Assembly: GCA_964030785.1 (NCBI GenBank)
Contig: OZ034968.1
Coordinates: 30,426,186 to 30,490,185, forward strand
Origin: Siderastrea siderea
Lineage: Eukaryota; Cnidaria; Anthozoa; Scleractinia; Rhizangiidae
Reading direction: 5' to 3'
DNA: 64,000 bases
A model generated the notes under the pieces. That model saw only the letters and a list, made by a program, of their open reading frames with translations. It did no database searches and was not told the DNA's origin. Of the stretch, positions 22,364-36,775 are shown piece by piece (the first letter of the stretch is position 1; each line of letters begins with the position of its first letter). Made by a program: the position numbers and the translations under genes.

Positions 22364-24453
22364 AACAACTACTCTGTTTTCCAGTGGAACGGTGGAAATA
22401 ATTGAGGAGAACCCTCAGGGGTAGTTTCTAGCCCAGCCAATGCCCATAGTTATTGAGATATATAATTATTTAAGGACTATAGAGTTTCTAAAAATTTCTG
22501 AATCTAAAGCAAAAAGTGTTGAATGAACCAATACAAGCTTTGAAAACGAAAATTAATATTACGGGGGCCTCTTTGAGGGTGAAAATTGATGCCACGCCCA
22601 CAAAACGACATTATAGTAGCTAGGCGAGGGTCAGTGCCCATCGGAAAATTTGAAAGGTTAGGCACCTCCTTTCACTTTTACATGGGAGTCCCTCAAGTTC
22701 GGGAGTCCTTGAAGTATTTCCATATTGGGGTAAGTGCATCTTAGTGCAGTGAGTGGAACACCTTGCCTCCAACGGGCAATCTGGCTGTATTAATTTTTTT
22801 TACGAACTAAAATGGCTACTTGCATGATAGGCTCGATTTCCGCCGCTCTCTCGAGTCCGGTGTTTGTGGGATGAGTGCAGGCTCATTTTCCCGAACAGCG
22901 GCTGGTAATCTAGCCTACTTGCATGAGTGCGGAAATAAAGTGGGGATAATAGCGAGTTGCTGTTGGTGGTATTAAAGTACTGTTTAGGTCGCCGTAAAAC
23001 GGGGTCCCAACGAATGAATTGTGTCTAATAAAGGGCTAGCCCGCGTGACAGGCGCCGAAAGGGGAGGGAAAGGCGACAAATTTTTTCGAAACGTAAATTG
23101 CCCCCGTTTATTCCCTCCCTTTTTCGGAGCCTGCCACTAAGCACTCAAGCTAATGAAGGGCAGGATAGAAATTGAACTAAATCCGACTGGTGGAAGGGTT
23201 TACAGCAGATTTTTGTTTATGTCTTAAATCGAACTCATTTCTTCTCATGCTCACTATATCATGGGTGAAATACTCCTCACTATGAATTCTTGATTCGCGT
23301 GTCTCCGACTGCTAAATATCTCATGTCGAACTCATCGACCTCTAACCGGGCTAATTAAAAAGCGCTAACAAATAGTCCATGCATTATTTTGCAAAGTAGA
23401 CAAGACAAGGCCCTATTAAATTGGCGCCGTGATTCGTTAAATATAATCTGATTTGTAGCCATAACAGTGAGAGGACAAGAGTATTGACAGTATTTAAGAC
23501 TGCACCTCACAGCGGAAATATCACTGATTGTATTTAATTTAATGCCCTAAAAAATCGATTATCCGAGAACTTCCGTCGATACAAAACTGTAAAGCTTCAG
23601 AGGTGCAGTATGTTTTTTCTCGACGCGGACCGATCCGAGCGCATTAAAAAACCTTTAACAAAATAATTTCAATTACTGAAAACAAAGCTTTGCTGCCACC
23701 ACGACAACAACAATCACAACCGGCCTGATCGGCTACAAAACAAAGGACTTTTTGTAGTTAGGACCCTAGACTGACAATGAAGTAAATTTCCGTGCACTCA
23801 TGATAGACTATAATTTTCTGTGTTCAACAGTAAAATCAAGAGAGAAACATAGAGCATATGAAAAAAGAACGAAAAATATATTGAAAAATAATATTAAAAC
23901 AAACTATGCCAGGGGAATTCTTAAACTGAAACCATCTAAATGACTGCTGCAGTGTAATAAACAAAAATTAAATCCTTTTTGTTCTGCTGTACTCTTAAGC
24001 CGTGATATAAAATAAATACCATATTTCCACAAATGGTGATTTTATTTTTTGGTCTCACATCTCAGGGGAGAGATAAAGAGAAGATTAATGTAGTAAAACG
24101 CAAACAGTTTTTCGACTGGAAATTTTTGACTTCAATCTGTTGATAGAGCGGGAAGGAATGTTTTCGCGCGTGTCGAAATCCACCAATAACAATAGGTCTA
24201 TTATACGGCATTATGAAATGTGACCAATCACAATGTCTCTTTTATGGGCAGTAGAAGTCGAAGAGGACATCACGCCAATCTAAGCTGCAGAACTGATTTG
24301 AACAGACGGTTTGTTTTAGCATTTTGGCGTGTTCAATTAGCTTGTTTGCTCAAAGCTGTATATGTAGCGTTAGAAACCTTAGGCGACAGCTGAAAAGCGA
24401 GACAGTTGCATCATCGGTTGAGTCCAGTCAGCTTTCTTGGCGTTTAAGCGAAC
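22364..24453. other. Spacer upstream of coronin
   Basis: No exon or complete repeat is recognised. Local pairing of GAAAGGGGAGGGAAAGGCGA near 23059 with TCCCTCCCTTTTTCGG near 23112 suggests a small foldback. The last few hundred bases should contain the coronin promoter and 5' UTR; no TATA box or initiator was assigned. Confidence 0.35.
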
Positions 24454-27400
24454 ATGTCTTCCAGGGGTTCGTTCAAAGTTCCTCGCTCCTCCAAGTTTAA
24501 GCATGTATTTGGGAACCCTTACAAGAAAGAGAGGTGTTATGAAGCGATCAGATTATCAACTCATTCGACAGAAGGAGGCAACCTTTGCGCAGTAAATCCT
24601 AAATTCCTTGCAGTGGCTGTGGAATCAAGCGGTGGAGGAACATTTTTAGTGCTACCTTTGGACCAGGTAAGCTTAAGTTTGTTTATTTGTGTTTGAAATA
24701 TTTCGCTTGCATGGCTTTTTCCCCTTCAAAGTTAAGCTAGGTTCCGGTCAGTTTGCTGTTCAAATAATTTTATCATTTGCTGTTTGCCAAGGCTTCTCAA
24801 GTATACTCTACTTCGTTGTATACATGGCAAAGTGCCTGTGAAATGTCGTGATCACTTGTATGAGAAACCAGGAGTTTTACAAAGTCGATCGTTACGTTCG
24901 ATGCAAAGTCTTGAGTTTTATTCTCACTTTATTATGGTAATTAATTCGATTCTTTACTGGGAGCCACATCGACAGGTATTTAAGCTCAAACATTTGCATT
25001 ATCCAGACTTAGTACAGCGCTAAGCAAGACATGTTTCCTACTTGCAATGCATTGTGTTGATGTCAATTTGTAGTGACGCAAAGATGCTCATTATGTGCAA
25101 GAATTGAAAGTTTATTGCAAGCACGAAAGGAAAACAGATGTGAATTAAGAAACCTCCGAGGCCAATTAAAAAACGCTTTCCTTGCTTTCTATTCTAAAGA
25201 ACACACGTTCACTATATAAAAGCCGCAAGAAAGCTGGGTGATTTCAGCTTGATATGAATGCATTGATTAAAAATCGTTTCATTGTATGTTTCCAAAATCT
25301 GTTATGTGGAACGACATGCTAAGATCGTTTTATTGTTTTCCGCCGCCGAACAGATTATTTTTGTTCTTAATGCAAATTTGAATATTTCTCGAACGTGTAT
25401 TTTCAGTCTAGATGTGACATTTTAGAATCAACGAACCGTGTAAGTTGGGAATTTACACGTAACCTAAAAGCCTTTTTACGACAAAACAAACCGTAAGCTT
25501 ACGTTCGTCCATGGTTGGTGCCAACTTTTGTTAACCTTGCCGACTTCAGAAATCTGCCGTCCTTTTATTACATGAATAAATAAAAACTGCATTGTTTGTG
25601 CATGAAGTTCGTTATGTTTATCTATGGTGACGAAAATATTTTGGGTCGATTATAAGATAAGATTTTGAAAGAAAGTCATGGACAGGTATCTTGATACGCA
25701 CTTGACTTTGTTTTGATTTCTGCATTTATAATCTGATGCCTGATACTCACAGCAGTACCAACATAAAATTTTGGCATAATGTGAGAAGACATAAACACAG
25801 GTCTTAATCTGTGTTCCCTCCAGATGTTTCTTGGTCTACTGCAATTCTGAATTAATTGCTTGTTTGAAAGTCACTAGACTAAAAGAGACAAGTTAACAGA
25901 GATCTTTGTATTTCAAAGCCACAGAAAACGTTGTTGGGGAAATATTATTGTTCAATAGTCAGACATATACTACCTGTATATGTTCCCACCCACTTCTCAG
26001 TCCTTTTCCAACTCACTGTCACAGTGGGGTACCCTTGGGTAGAATAAGAAATGTCAAAGATGTTCACAGATGACATTTTTAAAAGAGCCAGTTTGCTCCC
26101 CTACAAAGTTATGCCTAAGGTTAGGAAATACAGTCTGAAGAGAATGGGTTTAGGGAATTGAAACCTGGAATCAGTATTATGTCTTTAGAAAGACATATGA
26201 CAGTACAAATTGTGATGTTACCAAAGCAACACTCTTGGCTACAGTCTCTTTTAACTTTGGATATACTACCATTATATTTCTGACTAAGAGATAGTCCGGT
26301 TCAAAATACACACAGTACCTGTGTTTTGCTAAGTCGTCTCACCAACCATGTAAAGAAGTGAATGTCATTCCTGAATGAAAGAGGTCTGCCATGGCAACAT
26401 CAATAATTATGCATTGCTTTGTGTGTCTCTCAAGGTATATTTCTGGTGCCAAGTTTCAGTAATACTTCTTGATTTTGTGATTAATCATAACTATAACAAA
26501 ATTCTCGAATGTGATTGGCTATCACCAGCCATGATTTGAGCATTAATAGGACAGTTAGGACAGTGTAATTGGACAGTGTACACGTCATGCCTAACTAATT
26601 GGACAGTACGTGTCAGAGCACGTGCGCTGATGGATCAGTTACACTTGAATACGTTCTTTTTACGTATAGTGAAACTGTTGTCAATTCCTTCTCCAGTACG
26701 TTTTCTCCCTTTTCTTTTGCTAATTTTGTTATAGATATGATTAATTGGTAACAGGACTTCGTGTCGTCCAATTTGGTCTGTTAATCACTCGTATGATTAC
26801 AGACCGAATTGGACTCCAGTCAGTCCTATTACCATTATTAATTTATTTTGTCTCCATACTGTGACCACTTATGTCGTAACATGACTGCTTTTAAACTGAA
26901 TTTCTCTAAAACAAGAGAAGGTATTGCCAAAAAAAAAAAAACACTGTCCTTTCTTTAACCCATTGGCTCCTGGAAATTTTGCCAAAAAATGCCTTTTGAA
27001 GCGTGTCAAGCCATTTTTAGGTCACTGTCTAGTCACAAACAATTGAAACTATCCAGAACGTTGTTTACAAGTTGAGCACTAGACTAGCTTTGATTCCCGA
27101 TGCCAAATTACAGATTTCGAAGTTTGGGCATGCGCAGAAAGCAAAATTTGGAGTTTTTTTTTTTTTAGAAAGTTTCCCTGCGCCCTCGACTTTTACCTTT
27201 TGCTTTCTCTCCTCCCCGTTTCTTTTGCTTTTCCTTCCCCGTTTTTTTTCTTTTGTTGGGCATTTACTAGATTAAAAGGTTACCAGGTTAAAAGGTTAAA
27301 AAGTTTGGCAAAAACTCGAGGATTCTGAAATTTTTTTCAAAGAAAGTACTAGTAGGTAGTGGGACAAGATTTTCAGTGGAATTTTCTGGTCAAAGTTACA

Positions 27401-30400
27401 TGATTGTTCTTTTTGCATTTTTCTCTGGCCTGTTTGACTGAACCGCGCTCATTTGGGTATGGCTTGGAAGATCTCATCTCCCTGCACAAGTTAGTGGTCA
27501 AGGTTGCCTAGGAAGTTGTCTAAAACTGATGACATCACAAGAGGTACAAGGGACATGGTTGAACAAGGATGGTTATGGGCGGTTCAGGGGTCAATGGGTT
27601 AATTTGAAAGGTTTTTCAAATACAGTGTAAGCTTAATTTGTTTCAGTTGTTTTTTTCTTTCGTAGGCGCTTACATGGTTCAGGAAAATTGAGTACTTCAA
27701 AAAAATTGGGTGTAGAGCTGTAAAAAATGGCAGGTTTCTTTTACAGGTCTCATTCCACAGGTCATCCGTACAGGTCACTGTGTTACTGATAACTAAACAA
27801 GATAAACAGTGTCCCCTAGCACTAAATCAGGCTAAAACATCACCTAGTATGCGAGAGGACAAATAAACAAGCTAAACAGTGTCTCCTAGCCCTAAATCAG
27901 GCTAAAACATCACCTAGTATGCGAGAGGACAAATAAACAAGCTAAACAGTGTCTCCTAGCCCTCAATCAGGCTCAAACATCGCCTAGTATGCAAGAGGAC
28001 AAATAAACAAGATAACAGTGTCCCCTAGCCCTAAATCAGGCTAAAACATCACCTAGTATGCCAGGGGACACTGTCCAATCCAATGTGTTTATACGTATAC
28101 ACGTATATGTCAGCAACACAGTGTGCTGTACTTGTGACTTGTGGAACAGACCTGTAAAATATACCTCTCCGTTGAAAAAGCGGTACAGACCACTTACTTT
28201 CCTCTATGTAGATGATGGGCACGTACTTGTGTTTTCTTTTTAAGGTTTTTATTCCGTCAGAGTCTCTGGTGCCATTAAAATAGAGAAAAATCACTGTTTT
28301 GAACTCACCTAAGTTGCAGTTCAAGAACCTGATTTCACAAACAATTTAAAGTTTTTGTTACACCTGCTATTTTCGTGGCCCATGTAAAACTTTTAGAAAG
28401 TGCATAAAAGTAGTGAAAAGTGTTATTTTGTGTACATCTGCAAATGTTTTGGGTATAGGCCTTTGTCAGTGTGGCACAGCTCTTTATCAGTTTTGAGCCC
28501 CAACACTGTTTTTTTTTCCTTTTCTACAGTAGCTCTTCTCCACTCCTTATGTGGAGATTAATTACTAGGTACATTGAAAACATTGCTCCCAAGGGTTGAA
28601 ATTCAAAACAGGAGGAAATAAGGATAAAATTAAAGCCCCCTTGGACACAACCTTAAAGCTTCTGGAAAAGATACTAATCCATCTTGTTTGTAAAAGTGAC
28701 TTAAATGCTGAATGTTTCATAATGATTTCAGGTTGGGCGTGTCCCTATAGATGCTCCTAAAGTAACAGGCCATGGGCGACCTGTGTTAGATATTGAATGG
28801 AATCCATTTAATGACCAAGAAATAGCTTCCAGTTCAGAAGATGGCTCAATCAAAATTTGGCACATTCCTGAAGATGGCCTTTCAATGGACCTTGATGAAT
28901 ATTTAGTTGATTTAAGAGGTCACACACGAAAGGTTAACATTATTCGCTGGCATCCCTGTGCTGAGGGAGTAATCGCCAGTGCTGCGTATGACAATGAAGT
29001 AAGAATATGGGACATCGTCGATGACAGAGAAGCGGCAACAATTCTCAAAGGACATCCTGATACAATTTTTTCACTGTCTTTCAACTATAATGGGAGTTTA
29101 CTAGCATCCTCTTGTAAGGACAAGAAGATAAGAGTGATAGATCCCAGAGCAGGAAGACTTGTTGCAGTAAGTTTATTCCTTCTTTATCACAATTAAACAT
29201 AAAATCTGATGGAAAAGGTTCCCTATCACTGCAACCCTATGACCACTTAAACCCTCATTTTGACATGGAAGTGCTTTCTCTTCACATTATTTAAATTGGC
29301 CTGATTATGTTGAAAGAGTTCAAAATTTTTATTTTTGTATTTTCTTGTTTCTCCATACAAATATTTCATTACCTGAGAAAAAATGATTTTAAGTAATAAT
29401 GTGATTTTAAGTAATAATGTGATTTTAAGTAATAGTTTTGAAAATGTTTTTTTTTGTAGAAGCATCTGTTTATTTTGCAATTACCATTGCATTTGAATTA
29501 ACACAATAGTCTTAATCAAAACATGTACTGAAACTTAAAACTATGAGTCCTATTGTGATGTACTATTAAAATAACAATGTGTGGTTCCAGAAAATATCCA
29601 TACCCCTACCACACAGGGAATTTCACTTAGGGCCCCCCTCCTCCCCGGATTTTCCATTTTTTTGAAGTAAGCTATAACCCCCCCCCCCACCCCTCCAGAT
29701 TTTCCACAGTTTGACAAACACCTCCCCAACCCCTCTGGGAAATTTCGTTCAAGAAGGGAGAGTGTTAAAAATGGAGCAACTGATCCAAATTTGAATGAAG
29801 CTAAGCTGTTCCGATTATCGTAGGACGTGTTTGTACTGTTTATTAGCGTTTAAAATAATAATGTACATGGTCATAACTTACTCATAACATATTATCTTAC
29901 CAATACCAACTGTTCTTCTCTACATCAAACAGATATACTAGGTATCTGTAAAATTACCTTGACAAAAGCATGTAAAACGTTCGCTTTAATTGCAGAATTC
30001 CCTTGAAAAGTTGCAATGTTGCTGATAAACGTTAATACTTCAACATGAACGTGATCATGAACAAAGAAAACGCACAAACAAAATTAAGGGGAAATGATCC
30101 AAGTAGAAAGAATAACGAATGTTGAGTTCTCTAAAGTCATTAATTACACTGCATACTAGCCCTCAGTTAAGAGCCCGTTACTTGAAGGTGCTAGAGTAGC
30201 AAGAAAGCCCGTAAACGTATTTGGCGATACTTGTACTTTGCAATAAATGTTCATTCTCGTTGTTGAGCTTAGCAAAACACGACTTCTACGAGTCAATGAG
30301 ATTGCGCTTCGCTTGCCAGTTGCCACATAGGGAAGTTAAAAAGGACGGACTGATTGTTCATAAACAACGCTTGTAATTAATGTCAATCGTGAAGGTAAGC

Positions 30401-33400
30401 TAAAAATTTAGGTTGTTTAGACAGTGCAGACATTTCATCGAAGGATCTCGTCGAAGTGGTCTTGATAAGTTAATGTAACGACTCCTGGTACGCAGTGCTG
30501 TCTTCTCGAAGACTGGTAAGGAGTAATGGCAGTTACTTCTACCCAACGACAATGTTTATCTCGTTTCTGCCCCAATATCGCTTCCAAAGCGCCTTTGGGA
30601 GAAAGAATACCTGTTTTACGTTTAACAAAGTGTTTATTTAGCAGTTAAACTAATTTAATTCCACAACAAAGATCTACAAAGTAGCAATTTTCAAACTATA
30701 TCTGAAGCTTACATCAGAATGAACCGAAGTTGACCCTCTGAAAATTAATTTATCCTTTCAACCCCCTTTTCCTCTGGGTTTCCTGGGCTTTTGACCCCCC
30801 ACCTCTCTGGAATTTCCAATTCCCTCTGTAGTGGGGTTATGGATATTTTCTGGAACCACACAATAATGTTGTTTGATATTGCCTGTGTTAAGCAATTAAT
30901 TGTTTAGCATGAGCAGCTATACATGACTGTATCCAGCCAGTTTTGATGCATTCTCTTGGAAATTTCCTCCCAGTTGATTATTGTACATTGTAATTTGTTT
31001 GCTTTTTTACATGATTTTCAGCATGGAATGGGACATCCAGGAAACAAGGGATCCCATGTAGTCTTTTTAGGAGACATGAACATGCTTTTTTCAACGGGAT
31101 TTTCAAGAATGAATGAGAGACAATTAGCTCTCTGGGATGTGGTAAGGAATCATCCTTCACCCCCTTTTCCAATTTTTTATTTACCGGTATTTAATTTCAC
31201 TCCCAAGAGTGCCTAAAATCAAAATTCAAGACGAATCCCAAATTTCATTTGTAAAATACTGAAATATAAAAAGAGTCATGTGAAAGTACTGCTGAAGAGG
31301 TTTCATTTGAATGGTAACACTACAGGATTTCATCCACAGACTCAGATGTCAGAATCACCTGAATGTCTCTATAACTGACTCTGGGAGTGAAAGGGTTAAT
31401 TTTAGTGGAATTGTCACTGTTCATTCATACTTGTCCAATACTCCGACAAATTTATGCATAGCATTGTTAAATTTCTTATTGTTTTGCCTGATTCTCTATT
31501 GATATGCTTTTGTACAGTATTGTTATGTGAAGTGAATACAATACAATGCCATGCATAAATTTGTCGGAGTATTGGACAACCCTCTGTTCATTACGTATGT
31601 GGGCAATGGAACATCACTGATATGACCTCTGAAGAGTTGTAAAAATTTAATCCTAATAATGGGATAGTCATGTTAACATGACAAAGAGGCAAGAGGAGCA
31701 AATGAAAATCCACAAAAAAGGAATAAATGAGAAGACAACATAGCTTAGTAATTAGTTAAAAAATACCAGATAGTTTTTGGTGTTTTCTTTGTCAATTTTT
31801 ATTTGGGTTTGCCATATAAGCTACCCTATTATTACAGCAACTCAAAAAAATAATTAAAAAAAAATTGACAAAGAAAAAAAATTAATGTCAAAAACTATCT
31901 GGTATTTGGTAATCAGTTATTAAGCTATTTTAAGTGGTTGTACGGAGTAAATTCTAAAGAAGATAACAGTGTGGGACTCTAAAAGGTAGTCTGTGGTCTC
32001 AACAATGAGTTGGTCAGAGTAATTAGGTTTTCAGGCGAAAAAATGACTGAGCTTTCATTCAGGTAACAAAACATGGCCATAAAGGCAAGGTGGTTTTATC
32101 GGTGCGGTGGTTGTGGGGTGGCGTTTCAGTTTACTGTTAGTCAGGAACATCAATTTTCTTTCTCCAAGTTTTTCTTTCTCTAGTGGCAGTCTCTGCCTCC
32201 CTCTAGTTCTTTAAACGCAACCACACCTGTTCCTTATTGTTTTTGTTTTGTTTTGTTTTGCTTTTTCTCTCGATATCTCCCATAGCTGCCACAGGTTTTC
32301 TATTCTAACCTTTAAGTTCCCTTGCCAGAAATAAGGATGATAGAGAATGAGATGAGAGTCAGATAATCTGTGTTGCTGTGTGTTCCTGCAACATTGTTTT
32401 CAGTTAATTTGAATGTTTGTTTATGCCTTTGTTTGATATGTGTATTTACCTTATTTCATCAGAGAAACTTGAAAAAAGCCATTAAAATGGACCCATTGGA
32501 CTCCTCGTCTGGAATTTTGCTTCCTTATTATGATCATGATACAAGAATTGTTTTTCTTGCTGGAAAGGTACCTTAGTTTATAATGTACTTGAAATTAACT
32601 CATGGCATTTTATTAGTATATGAACATGAACATGTACATCATCACAGAACAACTTAACTGCACTATTTGAGGGTAGTCAAGTGTGCATACCATGATTTTC
32701 TGCTGGGTGTAAAGAAGTCAATTTGATGAATCAGTGAGCATTTCTTGAAATTTTCAATTGCAATTCATGAGTTCATCTCCAATTCAAAAAAAATTAACCA
32801 AGGCTCTTTCCAAATACATGTATTTTTAAAGCCAACTATTAAATTGTGCAGATTTTTTGGTAACAAAGTTTTAATATTCATTTTCATAGGGTGATGGTAA
32901 CATCAGATATTATGAAATTTCTGAATCTGAGCCGTACTTCACATTTCTCAACGAGTATCGCAGTTCATCACCTCAGCGTGGGCTTGGAGTTATGCCAAAG
33001 AGAGGTCTTGATGTGACCACTTGTGAGATCTATAGGTTTTATAAGCTGCACAACAACAACTTTGTGGAGCCAGTTGCTATGACTGTTCCTAGAAGGGTGA
33101 GTACTGACTTTCAGTTCACTTGAATGTTTGTGGTCAGTAAACTGCATTTTAGTGTGGGGGGGTTCTGGCAGCCCATTCATGGTTAGACTCAGGTACCAGT
33201 GTCTAGTTGAAAGAGGTCCCCCTAACGCCCCACCCCTGCTTGATGTACCGCTCATGTCTTCTCCTCCTACTAAACCTGTGCACATCTTATTTACACACCC
33301 TGTTTCCTTTCATTATTTTGTTCACATTAAGTTCAAAGAAGGTTACACTGTCATTGAGGGATACAGTTCTCCTTGGTTTGAGTTACCCTAATGAACAATT

Positions 33401-36400
33401 CAATGCTAATTGCATGTGCTACTTACTGTAACCTGGCTGGCATTGTTTCTGAATTCTCACTTTTGTGTTCTTTTTATTGACATCTTTTCTTGACATTACA
33501 GTACCACGTTTTCCTCTCTACTGGAAAATTAATATTAAAATTGTCAAAATTGTTCTATTCTTGTCTCAGCAATCTGGCATAATCCAGCGAGATTTGTACC
33601 CTTTAACACCATCAAATGTACCTTCCATGAGGGCACGAGAATGGATTGACCAGGGATTGAACAGAAATCCAAACCTTATGGACCTGCTAGCAGACTTCCC
33701 TCTCCAAGACGGTGAGGTTGAAACACGTGACATGCGATCAAGGGAAGAGAGAGAAGCATCTGGTGGAAGGCCAGTGACTGTCAGGTGATTTTCACTCAAA
33801 CTTTACTGTGTATCTGGAGTCTATTGAATACTACTGATTACAATTTGAAGACAACAACATTTAGATCATATTGACAAAGGACATGGTGTGTGATTATTGT
33901 CTCTCAGCAAATAAGCAATAACAAGTGAGCCAGTGAAAAAAATTCACAATCAGTATAGTCGGTGTCTACTACTATTATTGTACACGGCACCACACATGTA
34001 TTTATGTATACAATATACCCCATCCTCTCGAACGCTTTCCTATATCCGACGAAGACCTGTTTCCCTTGGACACTGCTGGACAGCGAGTTAGTATTGCAAT
34101 TCACCTGCAATTTCACACAACATTTTTAAAAAAATTGTGTAGACAACCCCCTTGTAAACAAATAAGAATAATAAATAAATGTCAAGATCTTTCTCGGAAT
34201 ATATTCTGAGCTCCCAACGGGAATCGGACCCATGACCTTTCAGATACTGCTTTGAAAGCATAACAACTGAGCTATGGAATACTTGCGATTAGCAAGGTCA
34301 TACAAATTGGAATTATGCCCCCTAGGACCCTCATTGTGCAGGTACGAACTATGACAACAGACCTAGCCTGTAAGCACAAACTACCAGCATCATGCAGAAA
34401 CTCTAAAGTACTGTACATGACAAATCTAATAATATGAGACTGCTTCATAGATAGATGACAAATAAATAAATAAATGTCAAGATTTTTCTTCGTCTACCAT
34501 AGCTCAGTGGAAGAGCGTTTCAACCGGTTTCCAGAAGATCATGGACTCAATTCCCACTGGAGGCTTGGATTTTTTCCAATAAATGATCTTGACATTTATT
34601 TAATATGTAATTGTTATTATTTTATTTGAATACGTGTTTCACAATCTCCTTGTTGACAGTGATTTTTTGGTGCTAACGTGAATACGACTTAAACCTTTAA
34701 ACAGTATGCAATAATGGAAGATAGCACCGTAGACCACAGTGTTTTTTTTTAATGGCAGAAGCACAAGTTCAGAGTCACCACCAAAATCACCTGTGAGAGT
34801 TAGCTCCAGAAATGAGGAACAGAGTTATGCACCCCCACCAGAGGCAAACCACGTGCACAGCCGGGGCCAAAATGGTGATAGCGACATTCATTACGTCAAG
34901 GCAACAGAAGTGTCAAGTACACCAGACAACAAACACAGAGATCCAATTCAGGTCCAATTCATAATGCTGTAGTAGTTAAAATTGACAGCTGATTGTTAAA
35001 AATGTGCTTTTACATATGAGTCAATATTCTTAGCAATGCTGTTCTATTAGTGACTACATACAGGCCAGTCTGACAGTGTTTGGTCTAAGGACATGCCAAC
35101 TTCAGCTGCAGCTCCAGGGCCATGCTCAAGCAGTGCCTGCCCAAGGGCCTCATGCCACTAACTTTTGTCTTCGGGCGACCAGAAAAAACGCATTTTTTGC
35201 ATAATGCTTAAAGGCTGGGCACAGCAGAATTCACGGTCGGGAGCCTTTGGGAACCCTGTGGTTCTTCTTAGAGCAAAGCCTTGAGCTCAGATGTGTGAAA
35301 GATTATAATTTTTATGCATCTAGAGCTACAATAAATTTGACAACTTAGGCCTAGCTTGATTATTGTGAGCTCACATCAACTGATGATGGATACTAAATGA
35401 TATTTTTATTTCAATATTCCCCACTGATTGACTGATCGTGACTGTCTGTCTAATTGATTGACTGATTGATTGGTTGATTTTGTTAAAACCATTGTGTGCA
35501 GAGTTGTCAGTTAACAGTTATTCCTTGTCATTCCATTGCAGGTCACAGCCAAAGCAGTATCAAGCAGTAGAAGCTCTTCTTCAGAGAAACGAAGATCAGG
35601 TGGAGACAGGCGCTCTGGTGATTTTTCAAACTGGGATATTGACACTGTAAGTTGGGAAAAAGAACATGAAAGCAGCAGAAAAAATAAATAAATAAATAAA
35701 CAATTGAAAGCAGCAGAGGTTTGGAATGTGATAGAAGATTTCATGTCAGAGGATGGTTGTACAGGTTGTAAATCCAAAACAACAAGAACATGCTTCATTG
35801 CCAAAAATTTGTACAGCAAAACCAAAACTCTTGCAACCGGATGTTCACAAAATCATCATTCATGGCAGGTTCACAAACGAATGAAGAGACAGTAAAAAGA
35901 AAACGGTAATATTCATACCTGTACAACACAGAACAATTTTTTAAGTAATACAAGCAAATCCAAATAGTTTGAACTTCAGTAACCAGTAGTTCATATTTAG
36001 TACACATAATTTGTTACAATTTTAGCACGGTTGCACCCAGTTCAAGCATTTGAATTTACTTCAAACAGCATGTGAAGTCAGGAACTTTGACAGTTGTAGA
36101 CTCTTTTTGTGCAGCAACAATTCAAGCATTGTGCTTTCTGCCACAAGGAACTAAAAAATGTATATATTTTGACTTTATAGCTTCGGAAAGTTATTTGGTT
36201 GTGTCCAATTTTGACAATTTAACATCTGGGTGAAGCAAGTGTGACTTTTTACAATGTTATAATCAGACCCATGGTCCTGCTGTGCTGTTGGTAAATGTAA
36301 CTAATAACAGTAATGTTGAGTTCAGTCTGACAGAAGCATAGGCCTGCTAGATTCTTCTGGCTGTGTTCAAGTGTGGCATTTTTTTCTGGAAACTATTAAA

Positions 36401-36735
36401 ACGTTAATTCATATGGATTGTAATGAAATTACTAAACATAAGGCTTCTGATTATACTGACCAGAGTATCGTGCTCTTGTTTGTTTTAGTTAAGACTGGCA
36501 TACAGTGACCAAAGGGATGAAATCATCTTCCTTCAAACTCAGATTAGAGCCAAAGATGCAAAAATATTCCAGCTTGAAAAAGAAAACGAGTACTTGCGGG
36601 AAAAATGTCAGAGGTGAGTGCACAGGTAGCCAAAGCTCTAGTTATGACCAAAAATCCATAATTAAAACTCTATGGAGTAAAGTATTTCTTTGTTTATATC
36701 TTACTTAGTTGCTATTTTGGGCAAATGTTCACTCT

Positions 36736-36775
<40 letters not shown>

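Noticed and set aside
24784..25023. 79-residue frame in coronin intron 1
   Set aside because: No domain, no splice support, and it lies inside a well-defined intron.
34480..34560. Functional tRNA gene
   Set aside because: A- and B-box-like words are present but the acceptor and anticodon stems do not pair; it is more likely a SINE head.
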